DNA of 64,000 bases from NCBI GenBank assembly GCA_001600055.1, contig BCIV01000007.1, forward strand, positions 186,001 through 250,000. Direction: 5' to 3'. Below the pieces are notes generated by a model. It was not told the origin of the DNA. It searched no databases and was given only the letters and a program-made list of their open reading frames with translations. The position numbers and the translations under genes are program-made. How positions within the stretch are numbered: the first letter of the stretch is position 1; every line of letters starts with the position of its first letter. Below, in pieces: positions 1-10,089 of this stretch. The stretch is from Filobasidium wieringae. Lineage: Eukaryota > Basidiomycota > Tremellomycetes > Filobasidiales > Filobasidiaceae.

Positions 1-331
1 CATCCTCCGGTAGATCTTGTAACGTCTCGGTGACGCTCAAGATCAAATCGGTCGTATAGTTCAAACAGACTCGTTTCCCATCCCCTAGAGTGAACCTGAT
101 AGTCCGGGATTGGGGATCCGATTCGTACCCCTCGAAAGCGATGGGAGAAGGTAAGGGGGACGCATAGTTGTCGTGAGGGGGAAGAGGCCTGTCAGGGCCC
201 GATAACGTGACTCGGAAAGCGACAGGCGTGAAGAGAGATAAGGTATAGGTGAAATCTTGCTTGTTCTCGAGGACGATGGTGTTATCAGAATCAGAGACCA
301 GCTCGAAATTCTTGAGGAGTCGTTCGTGCAT
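1..331 (-). CDS. 5' part of an unrecognised protein, cut by the window edge
   Basis: The reverse strand is open from an ATG at 331-329 to the window edge, giving 110 residues starting MHERLLKNFELVSDSDN. The reading is hydrophilic, with alternating hydrophobic residues that suggest a beta-rich fold (TYTLSLFTPVAFRVTL, then RTIRFTLGDGKRVCL). I do not recognise the family. Directly upstream is a good intron, 333-395 (GTACGT donor, GCAG acceptor). The frame also stays open in 396-438, after another possible acceptor, so the true start could lie further upstream and the ATG at 331 may be internal. Confidence is moderate that this is coding and low for the start. Confidence 0.5.
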   Translation of the reverse strand, partial: MHERLLKNFELVSDSDNTIVLENKQDFTYTLSLFTPVAFRVTLSGPDRPLPPHDNYASPLPSPIAFEGYESDPQSRTIRFTLGDGKRVCLNYTTDLILSVTETLQDLPED

Positions 332-438
332 TCTGCGAGAAGGATGATCGAGGTCAAGTTGTAGTTCGACGTAGAGAAGGCCTCAAGAGACGTACTTTTC
401 GCTCTGAGAGACCTGTTTCAACGGAGATTCAGGTTGGA

Positions 439-1273
439 CTGGTTAAATGAGCGAGTGGTTGAATGTGAGTGAGACAATTAGCAAGTAAGAAGACAGCAGG
501 TCGACGACTGATGATACTGTTATACAATGTCCCCCACAACATTGCCCCGCATCCATGATATCGGCGTTCGGTCCGAACTGATCCGGAATCTAATTACATC
601 CGCGATCGGAGAATCATTGCGACGAGATCTCGTTTCATGTGTCGTGGATCGACGAGCAATGCTCCGATCTCGCCTCGATATCTGAAACTCCAACTCGTCA
701 CAGGGATACCAAAGTGACATATCGTTACCCAGCAAGCGACATGGTATGAAGGTTCTTGTCTAGATGTCTAGATGTAAGTCACTGGGTCTATCGAGCGCTC
801 GTTCGCGCGCGTCTATAAATTTTAGATTCCTCCGCTCTGCTTGATACGATCTCGAGCGGTACAGATGTGATCGCAACAGGTCGGGGTTAAAGTCGACCGA
901 ATTACAGAGAAGACTGATCCTAACTGCCACCTCCGATAAAATCGGCATGGATGATAGGGATCTCAACACGAACAACTGATTTTCTCAATATCGCGCCGCT
1001 TTAGGGGGTTGTTGAGGAGGTCGCCCTAGTCGTCGAACAAGCAGTTATACTATGGGACGACTCACCGTCCCCTCAAAGCAAGAATTCCTCCTGATTTCAC
1101 AACGGGAAACACTGAATAAATTACATAACACAAGATCAGAATGAGCGGGAATATCATCAGGATGATTACCACCGCAACAATGCATACATAAAATCCCTCC
1201 TTCATCTAAAAGCGACTGTCACGCGGTGCGGGTCAATTTCTTTGTGTTATAGTTCCGTACGGATCTATACGGT
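439..1273. other. intergenic stretch with no supported gene
   Basis: No frame on either strand has convincing codon usage or a recognisable domain. Two short reverse-strand open stretches (520-735 and 760-975) look like chance. The 5' exon or promoter of the partial reverse-strand gene at 1-331 probably lies here. Confidence 0.4.
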
Positions 1274-2398
1274 TTGGTTCAAGTCTGGGATTTTGGGTGT
1301 ATTAGGTTTCGTTCGTTCACGTTCTTTAGTTTGGAAAAGTCTCCATATCACAGGGGCCTGATCAGAATGAACCTCTTTCTTGACGGCAGCTCTTCTCCAA
1401 ATGGCTCTGGGAGTAGACCGGTCCGTAGTGTACCTCCGAGTAGCTTCCTCAAGAACATGTACCCTGTGAAATATCGATCGGTTGTGAGGATTGGGGACAG
1501 GAATTGGTCTGATGACGCTTACCTAAGGTACGACGTCCAATGGTAACGATCAAAGGTAGTATACCGCAATGTTCGCCATATCCGCTCGGAGACCTGAAGA
1601 GTGGAACACGCTATCCCAAATCCTCTTGGCTCATCTTCAATTCTGTTGTGCCATCGCTCGAATCGACATGCGCTCTGAACGAGGGCGATTGCGTGAGTGT
1701 ATTGGTCATGGAGTCCACGAATCGATTGAATGAAGGCAACGTCGAGGTGGCTGTCAGGGAATGAGCGTTTTCAGGAATGGATGTCGATGTAAAAGGGCGG
1801 GCAGCAGGTATGGCAGGCATCGTCTTCAGGTTCATCGATTTGATGAGAAGGGAACAAACCCCGTAATAAATGTCAAGAAGGGGTAGGGTCTGTTTCTTTG
1901 GCTTCTTAGGCTTATCGATGATCACCTTGGAAGAACGTCATCGTTCAGTACACCTCCGAAGACTCCACAAGATCCTTCTGGACCAAAACGATCGACAAGT
2001 CAGACGGGGTCATGAGCGGGCCGCCAACTACAGGCAACTTGGAGTCCTACTACAAGACGAGCTCTAGGGACAACTACTGGTTGATGTACGTCAAGCCCAG
2101 TGATGAGACGTTTGTGGAGTACGAGCCGACCAACCTCAACAAGGGGTACACCAAGGAGGACGAAAATCATTTCTTGCTTGGAACGAGCGCAACGATCCAG
2201 GCAGGACGAAGAACTACAACTCCTGGCAGAGAGAAAAGTCCTCCCGCGGGCTCACACAGAGATGCTAAGGATGCGATAATCATACAAGCGCGAAACACGA
2301 ATGTCCGATGGGGAATACAAAGTAACAGACCAAACGAACAATATGATCACCTCGTACCGGAGAACGCTCGAACCGCTTCCCCGTCATACGATTACTAA
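1274..2398 (+). pseudogene. coding-like fragments of a probable decayed gene
   Basis: Several forward-strand pieces read like protein but do not join cleanly. Around 1650-1860 one frame reads EGNVEVAVRE, then an in-frame TGA at 1762-1764, then continues in the same frame with GMDVDVKGRAAGMAGIVFRF before another stop. The second part resembles the strand pattern of concanavalin-like carbohydrate-binding folds. A further open piece, about 1938-2398, includes NYWLMYVKPSDETFVEYEP. I found no splice pair that removes the stops and keeps frame. It could still be a real gene with introns I failed to see. The family is not identified. Confidence 0.35.
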
Positions 2399-2494
2399 AA
2401 ACATGAAGTGTTGGAAAGGAAGAGAACGGTAGAAGGAACGGAAGACCAGTCCCGATCCGGTCGTGGTGGAAGAAGCGAGGACGAGGTATAGGGG

Positions 2495-5121
2495 TCATCG
2501 TTTGGAAGAATCGGAAGATCCGCGGGATTTCAAGAGCGCGGCTTGTTTCTCATTAGCAGCCTGGCACGTCGAACCGGGCGTGGGGATGTCGAATCAGTCT
2601 CGTCATCGGATATCGCGAAGAAGAGCTCAAGAGGATGAGACTTACCTGAGAGATGGTCACGTACGCTCTGACGGGGGATTTCATCCCTAGATCATCGATC
2701 TGTTTCCGATTGGTCGTCCCCGGTACGGCGGTGGCGTTGGTATCGGGGGAGACGGGTTCGACGTCGAACACGAGGTCCATGATTTCCACGTATTTCTCCG
2801 TCTTGCAAAACTAATTGTTTCGCTTTAGTATCAGTACCTCGTCAATCCACCTTTTCAGTAAGCGCACCTTGGGGACGGAATCGGTCGCCATCAACCTGAA
2901 GATATAACTCTGAATCCTCTCGTAAAGCCTGACCATCGTCTGTAGCTGACTAGCCTGCAGAGTCTTGGCGACCATGGCAGGATCCAACGTTCCCTGATTC
3001 ATCGCCTCCCTCCCTTCCCGCGTATTGACGTCGGCCGCGATCTTGGACATGTAAGCGACCAACTCTTCCCGCAAGTTATGGTCGATGTTAAGCTCGCAGG
3101 TGGAGGCCGGGGCGAGGTAAGCTATCCGAGGGAGGATGCTCATCGGATCAGTTCTGAAATCCCTTATCTCCCATCTCGCCTCCCACCCCGCCCGGCGCGC
3201 ACACGTACTGTTATAAATCACAAACGCCATAGCGATCAAATCCTGCTGATGCCTCTCCATAGCCGAATGACCCGTATTCCTCCCCAGGAACCCCTTCTGG
3301 ACGACCGGACTGGCCACGGCGGAACTGGTCGTATTGAACCTCCTCTTGAAATCCTGAACGTCCAGCCAGAAGGAGAGGTTCTCCTCGCAAAAGTTGGACC
3401 TCAAGAATTCCCTGAACAACGATCTTATGGAAGGTTCCTCCAAGATCTGTTTGAGTTTCGAGGTATGAGAATCCTTGATCTTTTCATCCACCACGACCTT
3501 GTTCCCATGCCCGTGCCCGCCTAGATCGAGGTAATCCAATCGCAAACGATCGACCAGGCTGGCTCGTTTGATGAGCCGATCGTCCGTCGCGGAAGCCATG
3601 TTATGGGTAGGGTTCTTATTGACGAGGGGTTCGGAAGGACGATGGATGATGTCCTCTGTGGATTGGTTGGGGGAATGATGCGTAGGTTTGGAGGAGACCG
3701 GGTCATCGGATTCGTTCCATTTGGCTATCCGTCGGCCCTCGGGGGTTATACGGTACCAAGTCTTCTCCCCGAATCTGAATTCCGCTTCACTCTGTCCGGG
3801 GTCCGAGCATCGTCATTAGCATTCCCTCATCCCACCTCTCCTCCCCCACCCGACCCACACTCACAGTAGACCCGGCAGCCCCGACCGTCCTGACCCAAGC
3901 GATCTTGGCCGGATCATACCCCCTCCCCGCCGTCGTCGCCGCCGCCATCATCGTCGTTGAAGACTTTTTCCCATCCTCGACGATCCCGATCAGACCGTAC
4001 CTCACGAAATGCGCACACATGTCGGCCGCTTCGTCCTTGGCTACGATGGTCGTGTAGTCGCATAGCCATTCGATGGCTGATGGAGCGAGGAAGTGGAATT
4101 CCAGGGAAGAGGAAGAGGAGGAGGAGTGGGAGGTGTTGGAGTTGGAAGAGGGGGAGAGACGTTTAATAGGAACCCCTAAATTCCGATCAGGCTCATCCTC
4201 CTCCTCCCTCTTCCCCATCCAAACCGTTCCCTCCTCCTTATCCTCCCTCCTCCTATCCCCCTTCTCTCCCGCCCCCGCCCCCTGCCCAGACCCAGCATTA
4301 TTATTATTATTGACCAAATTAGGACCCCGCCCGGCAAACCGTTTGAAAACAATCTCCACGACCCCCCTTCCGATGAGGATCTCATCATCGCTACTCCTCC
4401 TCTCCAAATGAAGCAGTTTCAGACAAATCGCCTGGCTCGCGAATACTTTCAACAGGTGTTCCGCGGAAATGCCGTTCTTGGTGATGAACCTCTCCAGCAC
4501 GTGCAGGCCTTTGGGGGTGATCTGGAAGATCCCGCCGTTTTTGAATTGTGATTGTTTAGGCTCCGAGGCGTTGGAGATGAGGTGGGCGTCGAGGAAATGT
4601 TGACAGATCCCCTTGGCCATGTCACGGGTCATGGAGAATGTCGTGGTGGTGGTGGTGGTTATGATCCGGCTGGGGTCCTGGGGGTCGGGGGAACGGTTTG
4701 ATTGGGAGAACTTTAGGGAGGAGAGGTTTTGGCAGGCTTCGTCGCTGGTCGTCAGGATCGAGCGGGGTGTATTAGCTCGTCGATCACAGAAAGAGAGAGA
4801 GAGAGAGAAAGTTGGAAAGAGAGAAGAGAAGGGACTGACGTGGTGAACGAATTCGGATACACTTTGAATAACGATCGATGCGGTTCCAACCTCAACGAGA
4901 CCACCAGAGTCGCGAACAGATCGTGCGTGTCCTAAAAAGATCCCCAATCAATTCAATTGAACGATCAGCTCTCCATACCCCGCTCTTGCGATCGATCCCG
5001 TGTTTGGTTTGTGTTATGGCGGACTGACCTTTGCGAAAGCCCGACCCCTCCTGGTGGTCTTCATCAGATGAGAGGTGGCCCCTGCTCCTTGATCCGACTT
5101 GGAATTCGAGTTGGCTGGCAT
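2495..5121 (-). CDS. SST2: RGS protein with DEP domains, FlbA/Sst2 type
   Basis: Regulator of G-protein signalling: the family speeds GTP hydrolysis on G-alpha and damps pheromone or nutrient signalling at the plasma membrane. Seven exons run from ATG 5121: 5029-5121, 4840-4931, 3865-4744, 3209-3791, 2868-3121, 2646-2810 and 2495-2560. The phases close exactly to 710 residues. The N-terminal half has the two fungal DEP-type modules: the first starts at about residue 32 (LRLEPHRSLFKVYPNSFTT), and the second includes WLCDYTTIVAKDEAADMC. The RGS domain lies at about 465-650 (FLRSNFCEENLSFWLDVQDF, YLAPASTCELNIDH, YIFRLMATDSVPK). Low-complexity Asn/Gly/Ser stretches separate the DEP modules. The domain order matches FlbA and Sst2. 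Divergent from the MED25-like gene. I am sure of the family, less so of one-to-one orthology. Confidence 0.9.
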
Positions 5122-5862
5122 CTTGCGTGGTGGTAGTCAGGGTTGTGTTCGTTGGTATAGTAGTGTGTGTTTGATGAAGGAGAGATCGGAGAGCCCCGAG
5201 TTGAGATGTTTATGAACAGAAAAGAGGGAAGGACGACTCGAACCCGTCCTACCGAGCGTTCCCTTTATCCAATCGAAGCCTGCTCAACGGGACCTCCACG
5301 AGGTTTATCTCCTTGACAATACGACGAGCAGTAGCAGTGTACAGTACCACTATTATCGCCCCTGTACCGACCACATGAACCCTGTCCCTCTGCATCTCCA
5401 CTGACATGGCCTGTGATCCTGTGAATCGGATTTGATCGGAAAGGGAAGAACAAAAGGAACAAAGGGGCTACAGCTTCGGTGTTTCACTTTGTAAACACAG
5501 GGCGACGCGGACATTGGGTTATCCCCGGGGACGTTATTTCCACCCTGAAGACGTATTCGCTACATCGCTGTGGCTGGGAGACGTCTTGTTCGATCCAAGG
5601 GGTCCGGTTCAGTTCGACAAAGGGTGGTTTGAATGGACGTCGGGCTCAGTCAGACGATGATAGAAGGGTACAGTCCGTACAGTGTTGAAGTGGGACAAGT
5701 CCCGACTTGCCTGTGAAAAAAGAGCGAAAGAACGCGCTTGAACGGACGATTTAGAGCGACTTGGGCGATTTCCTTACTCTGTAACAACTCTTAGTACTCT
5801 CTCACCTCATCTCTTCTCTCAATTCAATCAACCCCATCCTCCCATTTCAATAACGACCAACC
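5122..5862. promoter_or_regulatory. divergent promoter between the RGS gene and the MED25-like gene
   Basis: 741 bp between two divergent start codons. I see no coding frame I would support. On the reverse strand near 5222-5262 there is a hairpin with a GTTCGAG loop that resembles a tRNA T-arm, but no complete tRNA can be folded around it. Confidence 0.4.
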
Positions 5863-8800
5863 ATGCAACCTCTCCTACCCCACATGCCCCATTTCCCCAC
5901 CTCTGCACAGAGGACGAACCCGAGGACGAACCTCCTCTTCCTCCTCCCCACCACCCTCCCTAGGGAATCATACAGGTCCCTCTTGAAGGAAGGAGGAATC
6001 ATCCCTCAGATCCTGGGACGGTATTCCTCTTCCCTCGGACTAGAGCTGGAGCGAGGGGAGAGGAGTTCAGGGTCGGGGTCGGGGAACGGGTCGGCTGGTT
6101 CGGCTGAGCGAACCCGTTCAGGTGCGACGGCGGGGAACTTGGGGATCATCTTGACCGGTAAAACACCCGTTCGACGTCTTCAGCCTCTTCAACATCGACG
6201 AACTGGAATCGAACGCGAGGTTAAGAGGGAACGGGCGGGTGGGGGTGGGACGATTGGGTCGGGTGTGGATGTCGATGTCGATGTGGGTGAGACGTCAAAC
6301 CCAACTACAACTTCAAAACCAACTTCAACTTCAGGTTCAGGTTCAAGGCCAAGTTCAAGTTCGTATAAGAGTGAGGATTCATATATAAGATGCACCAACG
6401 AAGAATCCCGGATCATACTTCGGGCCTGGATCCCTCTTGACTCTTCCACCTCCTCCTCCTCCTCTTCCTCATCATCATCCTCATCTTTAGCATCATCCAA
6501 TCACAACCCCTTACACCTCTTACACCCCCTGCACCCCGCCCCCGCCCTCCCAACATCCAACATAAAGAACCCCTTACCCGGGGTGCCCAGGGACGAACCG
6601 ATGGGGTATCTAAGAGGATTGATGAGGTTTTTCCCGGTTGGGTCTGAGTTGGGGTTGGGCATGGGAGAGGAAGAGGGTTTGGGAATGGGAGAGGATTTGG
6701 GTGAGGGATTGGGAGCGGGAGAGGGCGAGAAGGAGGGCGAGAGTGTGAAAGATGAGAAAGAGGTCGAGGTTGATCATCCGGATGATACCAACACCAACAC
6801 CAATACCAACATCAACACCACGAATCCGAATCCGAATTCCGACCTCAAGTCCAAACCCATCCACCCGAAGCACCCCACCTGGTTAGAAAAATACGACCTC
6901 CTCCCTCTTCCCCCTCATCCGCACGGACTCCAGCCCAGGGCCAGGGCCGGGGGGATCGGAACCGGTTATTGGGGCCGGGGATGTTTTGGGGGATCTGAGG
7001 GCGAGGACGATGGGGAACGGGTGGAATGGAATGAGGAGGAGCAGGAGTTGGAGGATCTGGAGCTGGAGAAAGAGGAGGAGGAGGAAGAGGCCAAATGTTT
7101 GAGGGACGGGATCGTTGGGGTTATCGAGGTCAGTCTTCCTTCAGGGTTTTCTTCGTTTGAGGAGATGAGGGAAATGATGGAAATGATGGGTCTGATTTAT
7201 GATCGTTTTACGCTCGTTGATGGGTAGATGATCCGGTCGTTCCCTTCCCTTTCAACCTCCCCCTCCCCCGCACTTTCAACATCCCACACATCTCTACCGG
7301 AAACACAAACAGTCCTGTTCATCTTCACTCCCTCCGATCCTCTTCCCCCGCCCGACCCCGATGCTTCACCGGGACCGTACGGCACAGGGCTAGAAGGGTC
7401 TTACGATCATCTTTCGGGGACGGAGATCAAGAGTCTCCTTGAAGGGGTTTCTGTCGCTTTGATCCACACCCATGCGAGAGTCTCGTCAGGCCCGTCAAAT
7501 CCCTCAAATCCGCCAATACCATCAGATCCGTCGAAAACAGAAGAGACGAACCCAGGGGTAGGGATGGAACTGGTGCGCTGGGCAGAGGAGGGGAGGACAG
7601 GGGAGAAGGAGGAAGAATGGTTGATTTTCCCCGAGGGGGTGGTTCAGATGGGTGGGTTTGAGAGAAGAGAGAGGGCAGGGGATTTGGTGGGTGTGGGTCC
7701 GTTGACTATGGGCACGGGTGGGCAGTTGGGAGAGGAGGTCAAACTGGTTTTAGAGGGGGAGAGGAACGTCAATGGTTAGTAATCGCCTGCGTTGAGAACG
7801 GGTCGGAAGCTGATCATGTGGACCGCTAGGCAAACGAACTATATCGGCCGCAGCGTCACCCCTGGAACAGGACCTCGCGAACGAAGCCAAACGTTTCAAA
7901 GCGGACGCCGCCGCGGCCGCTTCCGCTTCCCAACTATCCCGACTGTCTACCCCCTCTTCCATCCGTCCCAACGTTTCCGCAGCGGCAGCGATCCTCGGGG
8001 GGAATACCAGCGCGGCCACCGCGGCCGTCTTGGGATTGAACGGGAATTATTCTCCCGCTCAGATCGCGGCGTTTCAGAACCAGAGGGCTTCCCAGATCCT
8101 CGGGAAACAGGGTCAGAAGTTGGATATCGCTCAGCTTCAGCAGGCCGCGATGACGGTCCAACCACCGGGGGCGGGGCAGGGGGGGAACTCGATGGTCACT
8201 GCTCAAGGGGTTTTGCAGATGCAGGCGCTTCAGAACGAGGTCCTTAGGCAACAGGCTGCAAAGGTCGCTTCCGCCAATGCCAATGGGGTTGGGAATGGGG
8301 ATACTCCGGGGACGGTCGCGACGGCGGGCACGATGGGGACGGGCCAGACGGTCGGGACGCCCCCGGTTCATAGGGAGACTATCATTTGGCGTGGAAAGAT
8401 CATGGATCGACCTGGGAACGAGACGCCGGATCTTCGTGAGTCGATCCGTTTGGTTCGTGCCGCGAGGTCGATTTTGATTGATCGGTTACTATTTCGACAG
8501 TCATACCTTCCGTGGCGGCGTTGACGATGAGAGGATCGAATCCGGACTCGTATTCCCTCCCATTATGGCCACCTGATCGTCGGTATTCGATTTCCCAACG
8601 GACGACTCTCCCGGCACTGACGTTTCCCTCGCCTTGCAATAGAATCCACCTTGACCCTATCGACCGTCCGTCAAACAGACATGAGCGCCATCCAATCGCT
8701 CGCCGCACGTCTGAAATGCCCATTCGTGGAATTCAGATCTTGGATGGACCCCGCACAAGGACAGGCTCAGGGACAAGCACCCGGTCAAGCTCAACAAGCG

Positions 8801-9619
8801 AATTCTAAACTCCTCAGTACTCTTGCTGGGAAACTGGCGACGGGTAATTTCGTACGTTCCGCACTTTTCGCGGCTTTTGGCTGGGACCGAGTTGACCCCG
8901 CTTTCGCCTGGTTTTTCACAGATGTTCATATACTCCATGGGCTCGGGGGTGCAAGGAGGGCTGGTCGTGTGGGCGCACAAGAGTAATAACAACGCTACCC
9001 GTTTATTGGGCGCTTGTGTCTTTGTGAGTCTTGTTTGGGACTATCAATTCTCGAGCTGTTCGTTGATCCGTTATGTGATTCTTAGAACACGCCGATACCG
9101 AGCGACTTTGGACTTGGATTATCCAAGGCTTCCGTGGCGGTCTCGGCTGGGAATGTCAATCCCGGGCAAGGGCAGGGACAACAAACCCAGGCACAAAGAG
9201 TTGGACAGGTCGGAACGATGAACGGACAAGGTCTAGGTCAAATGGGAACGATACAAATGGGACAGGTACCACAGCAGCAGCAGCCACAACAACCTCCGCT
9301 TCAGCTCCAACAACCACAAGGGTTTCAGAACGTCGCTCCGATGCAACCCCAGTCGAACGGGTCGGGGGGATCGACCATCCCTCCTCATATGCTCGAGAAC
9401 ATTCGTTCAATGTTGGCGGCGCAGTTCCCAGGGGTGGACGTTACGGATCTCCCACCGGAAAAGTTATCCAAGCTGTTCCAGTTGGTGAAGAATCAACAGA
9501 GACAGCGACAGCAGCAGCAACGACAACAGCAGCAGCAGCAGCAACAGGTTCCGCAGGGGCAAGCGGGTGGGACGATGAATATTCAGTTGGCTTTGCAATT
9601 AGCCCAACAGCAGCAGCAA

Positions 9620-9651
<32 letters not shown>

Positions 9652-9682
9652 ACCTTCGGCTAATGGTCAGGGAGGGTATTGA
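5863..9682 (+). CDS. MED25: MED25-like Mediator subunit (divergent vWA and PTOV-like domains, poly-Gln tail)
   Basis: In animals and plants MED25 links transcription activators to Mediator. The N-terminus follows the MED25 vWA pattern: NLLFLLPTTLPRESYRSLL with GGIIPQILGRY resembles the first strand and helix, and TVLFIFTPSDPLPPP with GVSVALIHTHARV resembles the later strands. The middle part (VHRETIIWRGKI, then LWPPDQSTLTLSTVRQTDMS, then FIYSMGSGVQGGLVVWAHKS) follows the PTOV/activator-interaction domain. Introns called: 7775-7829, 8436-8500, 8579-8642, 8852-8921 and 9024-9085. One more, about 7190-7320, must remove the in-frame TAG at 7225; its donor is unresolved (GTCTGA or GTTTTA, acceptor after 7318). 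Long Ser/Glu/Gly-rich inserts break the vWA, and the C-terminus is Gln-rich (9501-9655). Family assignment is by hand-matched pattern only. Confidence 0.6.
9501..9655 (+). repeat. CAG/CAA repeat coding poly-glutamine
   Basis: Two interrupted CAG/CAA runs (about 9501-9546 and 9606-9655) encode Gln tracts near the C-terminus of the MED25-like protein. Mixed CAG/CAA codons suggest selection on protein rather than pure slippage, but length variation between strains is likely. Confidence 0.85.
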
Positions 9683-10089
9683 TTAGAAGAGATGACATCC
9701 GATTGCACTGTATCCTAATGATTAACGTCAAGCATGACACAACGATAATGAACTTGAATCGCAAAATCAATCGATCGGTTTTCACTTTGATCGATTGGGT
9801 GTTGCTGATTTAGGTGTTTCGAGCCGGCATTTCACACCAGTTGTTGTACGTATGCTCAGGGATATGGTGGCTGACTCGAACAGTGGGAGCTACTCGATTA
9901 TACTTGCATTCCTCTCTTTGTGTGATCCTGGAGATGATATAGGGGTCACTTCGGACGAGCCGATAAGCATCCGGACATCCGGGATTTGCATCCGAAGCCT
10001 GGGCATATACTATATACTCGTCATCATTCATTGACTCTTTCATCTCGATTCACTCGAATTTCGATCAACAGCGAACAGCGAACAGCGAC
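9683..10089. other. intergenic region upstream of PNG1
   Basis: 407 bp holding the 3' end of the MED25-like gene and the promoter of PNG1. It is AT-richer than its flanks. A short direct repeat (GCGAACA, GCGAACA, GCGACA) sits just before the PNG1 start at 10070-10089. Confidence 0.5.

Noticed and set aside
5222..5262. tRNA-like T-arm (GACGG-GTTCGAG-TCGTC) on the reverse strand followed by a T-run
   Set aside because: Only the T-arm and a matching AGGGAA/TTCCCT pair about 40 nt apart are present. No D-arm or anticodon arm can be built, so it is at most a relic.
9501..9655. CAG/CAA array considered as a CRISPR-like or satellite repeat
   Set aside because: It is in frame and codes poly-Gln in an expressed-looking exon; there are no spacers.
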